This document shows positions 17,273-25,498 of a stretch of DNA of 64,000 nt, piece after piece. Origin of the DNA: Paracoccaceae bacterium. GTDB lineage: Bacteria > Pseudomonadota > Alphaproteobacteria > Rhodobacterales > Rhodobacteraceae. The stretch is from positions 1 through 64,000 of the forward strand of contig WRPH01000003.1 in NCBI GenBank assembly GCA_009773375.1. The letters are read 5' to 3'. The notes under the pieces were generated by a model, which worked only from the letters and a program-made list of their open reading frames with translations, made no database searches and had not been told where the DNA came from. Each line of letters begins with the position of its first letter. The first letter of the stretch is position 1. The translations under genes were made by a program, and so were the position numbers.

Positions 17273-18811
17273 ATGAAACCGATCAGCCTGATCCGCTCCA
17301 TCCTCACCGTCGGCGGCTGGACCTTGCTGTCACGCGGCGCGGGGTTTGCCCGTGATATGATGATGGCCGCCTACCTTGGCGCGGGCCCGGTGGCCGATGC
17401 CTTCAACGTTGCGTTCTCGCTGCCAAACATGTTCCGCCGCTTCTTTGCCGAAGGCGCGTTCAACATGGCGTTCGTGCCGATGTTCGCCAAAAAGCTCGAA
17501 GGCGGCGAGGATGCCCAAGGCTTTGCCCGCGACGCCTTCAACGGCATGGCCGCGATCCTGATCGTGTTCTCGCTGATCGGCACACTGGCAATGCCATGGC
17601 TGGTCTGGGCGATGGCATCCGGGTTTGCGGGCGACCAACGCTTTGATCTGGCTGTGCTTTACGGCAAGATCGGCTTTTCCTACATCCTGTTCATCAGCCT
17701 TGTGGCGCTGTTGTCTGGCGCGATGAACGCCTATGGCCGCTTCACCGAAGCCGGTTTCGTGCCGATCCTGATGAACCTGATCTTCATCGCCGCCATGCTG
17801 CTCGCCGTGTGGGCGGGCTGGGATATGGGGCTGACGCTGGCCTGGACAGTGCCAGTCACCGGCGTCGCGCAACTGGCCTTCACCTGGATTTCCGCGCATC
17901 GCATGGGCCTGCGCTTCACCCCCGGCTGGCCGAAAATGACCCCCGATCTCAGGCGGCTGGCGCTGATCGCCACACCGGCCATCTTTGCGGGCGGCGTGGT
18001 GCAGATCAACCTGCTGGTCGGTCGGCAGGTCGCGTCCTACACCGAGGGCGCGGTGTCCTGGCTGGTCTACGCCGACCGGCTTTATCAACTGCCCCTGGGC
18101 GTGGTCGGCATCGCCATCGGCACCGTGCTGCTGCCCGACCTGTCGCGCCGCCTGCGCAACGGCGACGAGGCGGGCAGCCGTGACAGCTTCAACCGCGGCA
18201 CCGAATTCGCCCTCGCGCTGACCCTGCCCGCCGCCGTGGCGCTGATGGTGATCGCGCTGCCGCTGACCTCGGTGCTCTATCAGCGCGGCGCGTTTGGCGT
18301 TGATGACACCGCCGCCACCGCGCTGGCCCTTGCGATCTACGGCGCGGGCCTGCCCGCCTTTGTGCTGCACAAGGTCTACCAACCGCTTTACTACGCCCGC
18401 GAAGACAGCCGCTCGCCGTTCCGCTTTGCCGTGGTCTCGATGATCCTCAACGCCGTGATCGCCGTCGGCCTGATGCCCTATATCGGCTTTGCCGCCGCCG
18501 CCCTTGCCACCTCGCTGGCGGGCTGGATCATGGCGCTGCAACTCTGGCTCGGCAGCCGCAAAATGGGCGACGCCGCCCGCTTTGACACCCGCTTTCGCAG
18601 CCGCGCCCCCCGCATCATCGTCGCCTCCGCGGTCATGGGGCTGGTGCTTTACTTCGGCCAGGCTGCCTTGGGCGACATGCTGGCCAGCCACGGCTGGCGC
18701 TTTGCCGGGCTGGGCCTGCTGGTCGGCCTCAGCATCACCAGCTATTTCGGCTTCGGCACCGCCATCGGTGCCTTCCGCCTGTCCGATTTCCGCAAACTGC
18801 GTCAGCGCTGA
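17273..18811 (+). CDS. murJ: Lipid II flippase MurJ
   Basis: A 512-residue polytopic protein of the MOP superfamily that flips the peptidoglycan precursor lipid II across the inner membrane. It has about 14 hydrophobic segments. Family motifs include LSRGAGFARDMMMAAYLGAGPVADAFNVAFSLPNMFRRFFAEGAFNMAFVP (a longer conserved start, quoted in part: residues 22-42 and 43-70) and LYQLPLGVVGIAIGTVLLPDLSR. The 3' end overlaps the convergent rhomboid gene by 10 bases. Confidence 0.96.
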   Translation: MKPISLIRSILTVGGWTLLSRGAGFARDMMMAAYLGAGPVADAFNVAFSLPNMFRRFFAEGAFNMAFVPMFAKKLEGGEDAQGFARDAFNGMAAILIVFSLIGTLAMPWLVWAMASGFAGDQRFDLAVLYGKIGFSYILFISLVALLSGAMNAYGRFTEAGFVPILMNLIFIAAMLLAVWAGWDMGLTLAWTVPVTGVAQLAFTWISAHRMGLRFTPGWPKMTPDLRRLALIATPAIFAGGVVQINLLVGRQVASYTEGAVSWLVYADRLYQLPLGVVGIAIGTVLLPDLSRRLRNGDEAGSRDSFNRGTEFALALTLPAAVALMVIALPLTSVLYQRGAFGVDDTAATALALAIYGAGLPAFVLHKVYQPLYYAREDSRSPFRFAVVSMILNAVIAVGLMPYIGFAAAALATSLAGWIMALQLWLGSRKMGDAARFDTRFRSRAPRIIVASAVMGLVLYFGQAALGDMLASHGWRFAGLGLLVGLSITSYFGFGTAIGAFRLSDFRKLRQR

Positions 18812-19482
18812 CGGATCCGTTCCATCACCTGCGCAAACCCGCCGGGGCTGACCACGAAAGACAGCAGGAACCCGGCGGCAAAGCCCGAAATATCCGCCAC
18901 CCATTCATAGCCGCCACCAAAGATCACCCCGAAAATCAGCTGGAAAAACAACAGCGCCCCGATCAGCGAAAACGCCCGGAACTGGTTGGTGCCCGAAGCC
19001 GCCAGCCGCACCCACAGCAGAAACGTGAACGCCCCGATCAGCCCATACACCGCCGGAAACGCCCCAAACAGCGGCTGGCGATCGACAAAGCTGGCAAAGA
19101 CCAGCCCCCCCACCACCGACCCGGCAAAGAACACCGCCGCCACCGCCCAGGGCCGGAAAATCTCGCCAACAAACTTCCCCATCGCCAGCAGGATTACCAC
19201 GCCGAAAATCGTCTGGCCCACGCTGTAATGCAGGAACGGATAGGTCAAAAACCGCCGCAACAGCTCAAAATCCCACGCCCCGATTGCCGCCTGCGCCCGC
19301 CAGTAATCGGGAAACACCCCGTAGCCCTCAAACGCCGCCACCCGCCAGCCAACCGCCTGCGCGCCCCCGATCACCCCGGCCTCGCCCATGCTGAACGCGA
19401 TCTCCAGCACGATCATCGGCAAAGTCAGCAACCAGACCACCATCGGCAGCGGGTTCAACGGCGGAATATTGCGGTCGTTCAT
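18802..19482 (-). CDS. Rhomboid-family membrane protein lacking the catalytic dyad
   Basis: A 226-residue six-helix membrane protein with rhomboid architecture. In active rhomboids helix 4 carries GxSG; here the aligned stretch is GAFPAVYGLIGA (residues 140-151), with Phe142 where Ser is expected. Helix 6 normally carries AHxxGF; here it reads ADISGF (196-201), with Asp197 in place of His. It is therefore predicted to be a pseudoprotease. ATG at 19482 has AGAGGTGAG upstream; longer starts lack homology. Function unknown; inactive rhomboids elsewhere bind and route membrane proteins. Confidence 0.78.
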   Translation of the reverse strand: MNDRNIPPLNPLPMVVWLLTLPMIVLEIAFSMGEAGVIGGAQAVGWRVAAFEGYGVFPDYWRAQAAIGAWDFELLRRFLTYPFLHYSVGQTIFGVVILLAMGKFVGEIFRPWAVAAVFFAGSVVGGLVFASFVDRQPLFGAFPAVYGLIGAFTFLLWVRLAASGTNQFRAFSLIGALLFFQLIFGVIFGGGYEWVADISGFAAGFLLSFVVSPGGFAQVMERIRQR

Positions 19483-19600
19483 CTCACCTCTTTCCGGGCC
19501 GCATTGATTGACGCCCCGCCCCCCCAGCGTTAAGCCGAAGCCGCAGCAGTTTCCAGCCCGCAGCCCGTTCCGGCTGCACCTTTTCAAGATGGAGTATCCC

Positions 19601-20644
19601 ATGTCCGAGCCGGTCCAAACGCCTCAGACCTTCCCGACCCGCATCTTCTCGGGCATCCAGCCTTCCGGCGGCCTGACCCTTGGCAATTACCTCGGTGCGC
19701 TCAAGCGCTTCGTGGAAAAGCAGGATGAGGGCATCGAGACGATTTATTGCCTTGTTGACATGCACGCCATCACCGTCTGGCAAGACCCGATCAAGCTGCG
19801 CCAGCAAACCCGCGAGGCCGCCTGCGGCTTCATCGCCGCCGGGATTGATCCGGCGCGATCGATCCTGTTCAACCAAAGTCAGGTCACCGCCCACGCCGAA
19901 CTCGGCTGGATCTTCAACTGCATCGCCCGCATGGGCTGGATGAGCCGGATGACCCAGTTCAAGGACAAGGCAGGGAAGAATTCCGAGAATGTCTCCCTCG
20001 GCCTGTTCGCCTACCCCTCGCTGATGGCTGCCGACATCATGGCCTACAAGGCGACGCATGTGCCGGTGGGCGAAGACCAGAAACAGCACCTCGAACTCTG
20101 CCGTGACATCGCGATGAAGTTCAACAACGACTACGGGGTGAATTTCTTCCCCATCGTCGAACCCGTCATCGAAGGCGCTGCAACCCGCGTGATGTCGCTG
20201 CGTGACGGCACCTCGAAAATGTCGAAATCCGACCCCTCGGATCAGTCGCGCATCAACCTGACCGACGATGCCGACACCATCGCCAAGAAAATCCGCAAGG
20301 CGAAAACCGATATGGACCCGCTGCCGGATCACGTTGAAGGTCTGAAAGACCGCCCCGAGGCGAAAAATCTGGTCAACATCTATGCGGCTTTGGCAGGTCA
20401 CACCCCGGCGCAGGTGATCAAGGATTACGCCGGCGCGCAGTTCGGCACCTTCAAACCGGCACTGGCCGATCTGGCGGTGGCCAAGCTGTCGCCGATCACC
20501 ACCGAGATGAGCCGCCTGATGCAAGACCCCGCCGAGATCGACCGTATCCTTGGGGAAGGTGCCGCCCGCGCCGATGCCATCGCCCGGCCGATCCTGAACG
20601 ACGTCTACGACATCATCGGCATGATCCGCTCGCGTCAGGTCTGA
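19601..20644 (+). CDS. trpS: Tryptophanyl-tRNA synthetase
   Basis: A 347-residue class Ic synthetase. [21 protein letters not shown] holds the HIGH-equivalent (TLGN) and [18 protein letters not shown] the KMSKS loop. [18 protein letters not shown] is the conserved substrate-binding helix. ATG 19601 is preceded by GGAG with seven bases spacing; ATG 19589 overlaps that site. The next gene starts within its stop codon (TGATG). Confidence 0.97.
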   Translation: MSEPVQTPQTFPTRIFSGIQPSGGLTLGNYLGALKRFVEKQDEGIETIYCLVDMHAITVWQDPIKLRQQTREAACGFIAAGIDPARSILFNQSQVTAHAELGWIFNCIARMGWMSRMTQFKDKAGKNSENVSLGLFAYPSLMAADIMAYKATHVPVGEDQKQHLELCRDIAMKFNNDYGVNFFPIVEPVIEGAATRVMSLRDGTSKMSKSDPSDQSRINLTDDADTIAKKIRKAKTDMDPLPDHVEGLKDRPEAKNLVNIYAALAGHTPAQVIKDYAGAQFGTFKPALADLAVAKLSPITTEMSRLMQDPAEIDRILGEGAARADAIARPILNDVYDIIGMIRSRQV

Positions 20645-21708
20645 TGCTGCGGCGGCTGACCCGCCTCGTCTTGCTTCTGGTTCTGGCCGCATCGCTGGCC
20701 GGAACCATCCTGACGGCGGCCCGCATCGCTGCAAATCCGCTGATCGCGCCGTTTGTCGAGGCAACGGCGGCGCAGATCATCGCCGCCACCGACCGGATGC
20801 TGGCCGAGGCCGCCACGCCCGCCACCCTGCAAGCCCATATCGCCAACCGCCTTGCCGAAACCCCGCGCAACTGGCTGGCACTGGATGCCCTGCTCGATCT
20901 GGCGAACGAACGTAAAGTGGCCCTGCCCGAAGACCTCACCGACGCCGTGCAGATCGCCCGCGAGGATGATCACAGCTATTACGCCACCGTCACCTCTTGC
21001 GCCGCCTGCGCCTATGACCCGGCGCAATGCAGCCTCAATCAGGTGATGGTCTGTCAGGCCCCGGTCGCGCTGACCCCCATCGGCGACATCGCCGGGATCA
21101 CCCGCGCAGGCGTCGCCTATGCCGCCGGGGAAGACATCGACCAGATCGACCTGGCGCTGTCGGTGGTGGGTTTGGGTGCCACCGCCGCCGTGCTGGCCTC
21201 GGGCGGCACATCGGCGGTGGTGAAAGCGGGGGCAAGCCTCGCCAAACTCGCCCGCAAGATGGACCGCCTGTCGCCCCGGCTGGTCGCCATGGCCAGCGAT
21301 GCGGTGCGGGGTGGCGTGGATTGGGCGCGGCTCCCGGCGGTGCGTAGCCTCGACGACCTCATCACCGCCATCCGCGCCGATGCCTTCACGCCACTGGCCA
21401 ACACCCTGACCGACCTCGACCGTGTGCGCACCGCGACCACAGCTACAACCGCCCTGCACCTGTTGCCACTGGTCGATGACGCCAGCGACGCCCGCCGCCT
21501 CGCCAATGCCGCCGAAGCTTTGGGGCCAAAACTCACAGGCCGCGCCGAACTGCTGGGCAAAGCCCGCCTGTTCCGCGCCACCCTGCGCCTGTCCGAAACC
21601 GCCTGGGCCCTGACCGCAGCCCTGACTGGCTTGCTGCTGTCAGCCACAGGCCTGCTGACATCGCTGATCCAACACAGCCTGCTCAAACGCCTGAAGCGCG
21701 GTGCGTGA
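20644..21708 (+). CDS. Unknown membrane-anchored protein downstream of trpS
   Basis: A 354-residue protein I do not recognise. An N-terminal hydrophobic helix (about residues 6-25) is followed by an alanine-rich helical region. CAACAYDPAQC (about residues 119-129) is a small cysteine cluster. A glycine/alanine-rich hydrophobic stretch (LALSVVGLGATAAVLASGG) follows, and a C-terminal transmembrane segment lies near residues 320-343. It overlaps the trpS stop (TGATG). Its own stop codon lies inside the stem of a REP-type hairpin. Confidence 0.75.
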   Translation: MLRRLTRLVLLLVLAASLAGTILTAARIAANPLIAPFVEATAAQIIAATDRMLAEAATPATLQAHIANRLAETPRNWLALDALLDLANERKVALPEDLTDAVQIAREDDHSYYATVTSCAACAYDPAQCSLNQVMVCQAPVALTPIGDIAGITRAGVAYAAGEDIDQIDLALSVVGLGATAAVLASGGTSAVVKAGASLAKLARKMDRLSPRLVAMASDAVRGGVDWARLPAVRSLDDLITAIRADAFTPLANTLTDLDRVRTATTATTALHLLPLVDDASDARRLANAAEALGPKLTGRAELLGKARLFRATLRLSETAWALTAALTGLLLSATGLLTSLIQHSLLKRLKRGA

Positions 21709-21732
21709 ACCACAAGGGTTCACACACCCTAC
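21700..21732 (-). repeat. REP-like hairpin with GTAG head (left member of an inverted pair)
   Basis: On the minus strand GTAG is followed by GGTGTGTGAACC, loop CTTGT, GGTTCACGCACC: a 12-pair stem with one G-T wobble. The GTAG head next to a stem is the mark of REPs mobilised by RAYT transposases. The element includes the stop codon (21706-21708) of the preceding gene. Confidence 0.72.
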
Positions 21733-21750
21733 CTCGCACGCAACCCGCAT

Positions 21751-21784
21751 TCATCTTGGCAAAAATACTCCCGCCGGAGGCTCC
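21751..21784. repeat. Dispersed-repeat relative between two REPs
   Basis: TCATCTTGGC, AAAAATACTCC, then CGCCGGAGGCTCC. The GCCGGAGGCTCC block is identical to that at 5147-5187, while the core is diverged. It sits at the centre of the inverted REP pair. Confidence 0.5.
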
Positions 21785-21823
21785 TGCATAACCCCAATCC
21801 CGGCCCCAAACGCCAAGCCAGAG

Positions 21824-21856
21824 GTAGGGTGTGTGAACCGCTGCGGTTCACGCACC
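21824..21856 (+). repeat. REP-like hairpin with GTAG head (right member of an inverted pair)
   Basis: GTAG, then GGTGTGTGAACC, loop GCTGC, GGTTCACGCACC. It is the mirror image of the hairpin at 21700-21732 with a different loop, so the two form a BIME-like unit. It ends six bases before the stop of the leftward tlpA-like gene, whose transcript it would cap. Confidence 0.72.
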
Positions 21857-21861
21857 ACCGC

Positions 21862-22395
21862 TCACTCCGCCATCAACGCCCGCAACACCGCCTGCGCCGC
21901 CGCTGAATCCCACTCGGCATCCCCGATCAGCCGCGCCACTTCGCGCCCCTCCGGGTCCAAGATTACCGTCACCGGCAGCCCCAGCACCCCCATCGCCCGC
22001 GCCAAGCCGGATTTCGGATCGCGCAGCACCGGCAGCGACGTCACCCCCGCCTCCGCGTAAAACTTCTCGATCTGCACCACCGCATTGCGCCCCGTTGCCA
22101 CCGGCACCACTGCGATCTCCGGCATCGCCAGCGCCAACCGCTGCAACGACGGCATTTCCGCCCGGCACGGCGCGCACCAGGTTGCCCAGAAGTTCAGCAC
22201 CACCCATTTGCCGCGATATTCCGCCAGCGAATGCTCGGCCTCCCCTGCATCCAGCAGCACCGCCTCGGGGATCGCCGCCGGCTCCACCAGCGCCAGCTTC
22301 TTCATATCCCCCACCAGCAAGCCTTCCAGCGAGCCTGCATTTGCACCAAAGGCGAAGGCCGTATAAAGAACTGCCAGCATCATTTTCCGCATCAT
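21862..22395 (-). CDS. TlpA-like exported thiol:disulfide oxidoreductase
   Basis: A 177-residue periplasmic thioredoxin-fold protein. It has a signal sequence ([20 protein letters not shown]) and the active site [15 protein letters not shown], followed by the cis-proline stretch [12 protein letters not shown]. TlpA-type proteins reduce cytochrome c or copper-site cysteines during assembly. The start at 22395 leaves 15 bases to the divergent argH start, so its promoter must lie inside argH. Further upstream start codons only extend into argH antisense. Confidence 0.88.
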   Translation of the reverse strand: MMRKMMLAVLYTAFAFGANAGSLEGLLVGDMKKLALVEPAAIPEAVLLDAGEAEHSLAEYRGKWVVLNFWATWCAPCRAEMPSLQRLALAMPEIAVVPVATGRNAVVQIEKFYAEAGVTSLPVLRDPKSGLARAMGVLGLPVTVILDPEGREVARLIGDAEWDSAAAQAVLRALMAE

Positions 22396-22410
22396 GTCGA
22401 AGGCCCTTCC

Positions 22411-23823
22411 ATGACCAACTCGCCCAACACCCCCCCGAAATCTGGCGCCAACCAGATGTGGGGCGGTCGCTTTGCCTCTGGCCCCGACGCGATCATGACC
22501 GCGATCAACGCCTCGATCGGCTTTGACAAACGGCTTTACGCGCAAGACATCGCAGGCTCCCGCGCCCATGCCGCCATGCTGGCCGCCACGGGCATCCTGA
22601 CTTCTAGTGATGCAAAGGCCATCGGGGAAGGCCTGCTCACGGTGTTGTCAGAAATTGAGGCCGGGAATTTCGCCTTTTCCACCGCGCTGGAAGACATCCA
22701 CATGAACGTGGAATCCCGGCTGAAAGAAATCATCGGTGCCCCCGCAGGTCGGCTGCACACCGCCCGGTCGCGCAATGATCAGGTTGCCGTCGATTTCCGC
22801 CTGTGGGTGCGCGACCAATGCGACGCTGCGATCAGCGGGCTGACCGCCTTGATGCAGGCCTTCCTGTCGCAGGCCGAACAGGGGGCCGATTGGGTGATGC
22901 CCGGCTTTACCCACCTGCAAACCGCGCAGCCGGTAACCTGGGGCCACCATATGCTGGCCTATGTCGAAATGCTCGCCCGCGACAAATCCCGCTTTGAAGA
23001 CGCCCGCAAACGGATGAACGAATGCCCGCTGGGGGCCGCTGCCCTTGCCGGAACCTCGTTCCCGATTGATCGCCACATGACCGCCGCCGCCTTGGGCTTC
23101 GACCGCCCCACCGCCAACAGCCTCGATTCCGTGTCAGACCGCGATTTCGCGCTGGAGTTCCTGTCCGCCTCCAGCATCTGCGCCATGCACCTGTCGCGCT
23201 TCGCCGAAGAACTGGTGATCTGGTCCTCTGCCCAATTCCGTTTCGTCAAACTGTCGGACAAATGGACCACCGGCAGCAGCATCATGCCGCAAAAGAAAAA
23301 CCCTGATGCCGCCGAACTGCTGCGCGCCAAGCTGGGCCGCATCCTTGGCGCAACGGTGGCGCTGTTCACCATCATGAAGGGCCTTGCGCTGACCTATTCC
23401 AAGGACATGCAGGAAGACAAGGAACAGGTGTTTGACGCCGCCGACACCCTGATGCTGGCCCTGGCCGCGATGACCGGCATGGTCTCCGACATGTCGGCCA
23501 ACCGCGACGTCCTTGCAACCTCTGCCGCCTCGGGCTTCTCTACCGCCACCGATCTGGCCGACTGGCTGGTGCGCGCGCTGAACTTGCCGTTCCGCGATGC
23601 CCACCATGTCACCGGCACGCTGGTTGCCATGGCCGAGAAGAAGGGCTGCGATCTGCCCGACCTGTCGATCACCGAGATGCAATCGGTCCACGATGGCATC
23701 ACCCAGGAAGTCTACTCGGTGCTGGGCGTGGAAAATTCGGTCCGCTCGCGCACCTCTTATGGCGGAACTTCGCCCGTGCGTGTGGCCGAGCAGGTCGCCC
23801 GCTGGAAAACCCTGCTGGGCTAA
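22411..23823 (+). CDS. argH: Argininosuccinate lyase
   Basis: A 470-residue fumarase/aspartase-superfamily enzyme, the last step of arginine synthesis (argininosuccinate to arginine and fumarate). [21 protein letters not shown] is the family opening. [32 protein letters not shown] and the signature loop [16 protein letters not shown] with its catalytic serine are present. ATG at 22411 follows a short palindrome, GAAGGCCCTTC, that lies in the 15-base gap to tlpA. Confidence 0.97.
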   Translation: MTNSPNTPPKSGANQMWGGRFASGPDAIMTAINASIGFDKRLYAQDIAGSRAHAAMLAATGILTSSDAKAIGEGLLTVLSEIEAGNFAFSTALEDIHMNVESRLKEIIGAPAGRLHTARSRNDQVAVDFRLWVRDQCDAAISGLTALMQAFLSQAEQGADWVMPGFTHLQTAQPVTWGHHMLAYVEMLARDKSRFEDARKRMNECPLGAAALAGTSFPIDRHMTAAALGFDRPTANSLDSVSDRDFALEFLSASSICAMHLSRFAEELVIWSSAQFRFVKLSDKWTTGSSIMPQKKNPDAAELLRAKLGRILGATVALFTIMKGLALTYSKDMQEDKEQVFDAADTLMLALAAMTGMVSDMSANRDVLATSAASGFSTATDLADWLVRALNLPFRDAHHVTGTLVAMAEKKGCDLPDLSITEMQSVHDGITQEVYSVLGVENSVRSRTSYGGTSPVRVAEQVARWKTLLG

Positions 23824-23854
23824 GGCAATTTGGCGCAAATCAAGGAACCGACCC

Positions 23855-24019
23855 ATGCGTTTTCTGCTTGCTGCCCTTCTGCTGACCGCCCCCCTGCTAT
23901 CAGCCTGCGTTGACCCTCGGGTGAACGCGGGCATTTCCATTGGCCAAAATGGCACCACCGTCACGCCGTCGATTTCCGGCGGCGTCCCCGGCGGTGGCCG
24001 GCTCAGCTACACCCCATAA
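23855..24019 (+). CDS. Small lipoprotein, 54 residues
   Basis: A short gene 31 bases after argH. The product starts MRFLLAALLLTAPLLSACVDP, a lipoprotein signal with lipobox LSAC. The mature part is about 35 residues, rich in Gly, Ser, Thr and Val (ISIGQNGTTVTPSISGGVPGG). AAGGA precedes the ATG by nine bases. No function can be assigned. A second tiny lipoprotein follows nine bases later. Confidence 0.75.
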   Translation: MRFLLAALLLTAPLLSACVDPRVNAGISIGQNGTTVTPSISGGVPGGGRLSYTP

Positions 24020-24028
24020 GGATTTGCG

Positions 24029-24145
24029 ATGAAATACCTGCCCCTGCTTGCCCTGTTGCTGGCCGCCTGCGGTGCCGATGGCGAACCGACCACCCCCGGC
24101 GTTACCGTCTCGGGCGAAGCGCGGATCGGCGTCGTTTCGAATTGA
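24029..24145 (+). CDS. Very small lipoprotein, 38 residues
   Basis: MKYLPLLALLLAACGADG is a complete lipoprotein signal with lipobox LAAC, followed by a mature tail of only about 24 residues (PTTPGVTVSGEARIGVVSN). AAGGA lies six bases before the ATG. With the preceding small lipoprotein it resembles the lysA-linked small lipoproteins (LptM-like) that stabilise LptD in other proteobacteria; that link rests on position and size only. A hairpin follows at 24146. Confidence 0.7.
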   Translation: MKYLPLLALLLAACGADGEPTTPGVTVSGEARIGVVSN

Positions 24146-24174
24146 GCAAACGGCTCAATTGCGAAGCCGTTTGC
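24146..24174 (+). terminator. Hairpin between the tiny lipoprotein and lysA
   Basis: GCAAACGGCT, loop CAATTGCGA, AGCCGTTTGC: a perfect ten-pair stem starting one base after the stop codon. No T-run follows, so it may be a partial terminator or a processing/stability stem upstream of lysA. Confidence 0.5.
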
Positions 24175-24217
24175 ATCTGCTATACCCCAAGCGACTGATT
24201 TCAAAAGGGGCCGCCGC

Positions 24218-25483
24218 ATGGACCATTTCCTTTACCGCAACGGCACCTTGCACGCCGAAGACGTGGCGCTGACCGAAATTGCCGCCGCCGTCGGTACGCC
24301 GTTCTACGTTTATTCCGCCGCCACGCTGACCCGGCATTACACCCTGTTCACCGAGGCGCTGTCGCCGCTGCCGCATATGGTCTGCTTTGCGATCAAGTCG
24401 CTGTCGAACCTTGCGGTGCTGAAACTGCTGGGCGATCTGGGCGCAGGCATGGATGTGGTGTCGGGCGGTGAATACCGCCGTGCGCTCGCCGCAGGCGTGC
24501 CCGGCAGCCGCATCGTGTTTTCCGGCGTCGGCAAGACCCGTGAAGAAATGCGCCTCGCACTGACCAACGGTATCCGCCAGTTCAACGTCGAATCCGAACC
24601 CGAACTGCGCGCCTTGTCGGAAGTGGCCTCCAGCATGGGCACCACCGCCCCGATCACCATTCGGGTCAACCCCGATGTAGACGCCCGCACGCATGAAAAA
24701 ATCGCCACCGGCAAGAAAGAGAACAAATTCGGCATTCCGATCGACCGCGCGTCAGAGGTCTATGCCGAGGCCGCAGCCCTGCCTGGCCTGCAAATCATCG
24801 GCATCGACGTGCATATCGGCAGCCAGCTGACCGAGCTGGAACCCTTTGAACAGGCTTACCAAAAGGTCGCCGACCTGACGCTGCGGCTGCGCGCCGAAGG
24901 CCACACGATTTCCCGCCTCGATCTGGGCGGCGGCTTGGGCATCCCCTACGAACGCTCCAATTCTGCGCCGCCGCTGCCGATGGAATACGGCGCGCTGATC
25001 AAGCGCACCGTCGGCCATCTGGGCTGCGAGATTGAAATCGAACCCGGTCGGCTGATCTCCGGCAACTCGGGCCTGCTGGTGTCCAAGGTGATCTATGTGA
25101 AAAACGGCGAGGGCCGCGATTTTCTGATCGTAGATGCCGCGATGAACGATCTGGTGCGCCCGTCGATGTATGGCGCGCACCATGACATTGTGCCGGTGAT
25201 CGAACCCAGCCCCGCCACCGAGTCCCACGCCTATGACGTGGTCGGCCCGGTCTGCGAAACCGGCGACACCTTCGCCAAAGCCCGCCCGCTGGCACCGCTG
25301 GCCGAGGGCGATCTGATCGCCTTCCGCTCCGCCGGGGCTTACGGTGCTGTGATGGCGTCGGAATACAACACCCGCCCGCTGATCCCCGAGGTGCTGGTGC
25401 AGGGTGATCACTTCGCCGTCATCCGTGCCCGCCCCAGCTATGACGACATCCTCGCCCGCGATACAATTCCGCCATGGCTGTAA
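24218..25483 (+). CDS. lysA: Diaminopimelate decarboxylase
   Basis: A 421-residue PLP enzyme of the alanine-racemase fold converting meso-diaminopimelate to lysine. CFAIKSLSNLAVLKLL carries the PLP lysine. GAGMDVVSGGEYRRAL, DLGGGLGIPY (PLP-phosphate loop), EPGRLISGNSGLL and GPVCETGDTFA (active-site cysteine) are intact. It lies downstream of two small lipoprotein genes and 15 bases before the TIGR02302 gene. Confidence 0.97.
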   Translation: MDHFLYRNGTLHAEDVALTEIAAAVGTPFYVYSAATLTRHYTLFTEALSPLPHMVCFAIKSLSNLAVLKLLGDLGAGMDVVSGGEYRRALAAGVPGSRIVFSGVGKTREEMRLALTNGIRQFNVESEPELRALSEVASSMGTTAPITIRVNPDVDARTHEKIATGKKENKFGIPIDRASEVYAEAAALPGLQIIGIDVHIGSQLTELEPFEQAYQKVADLTLRLRAEGHTISRLDLGGGLGIPYERSNSAPPLPMEYGALIKRTVGHLGCEIEIEPGRLISGNSGLLVSKVIYVKNGEGRDFLIVDAAMNDLVRPSMYGAHHDIVPVIEPSPATESHAYDVVGPVCETGDTFAKARPLAPLAEGDLIAFRSAGAYGAVMASEYNTRPLIPEVLVQGDHFAVIRARPSYDDILARDTIPPWL

Positions 25484-25498
25484 CCTAGGCAGGAGGGG

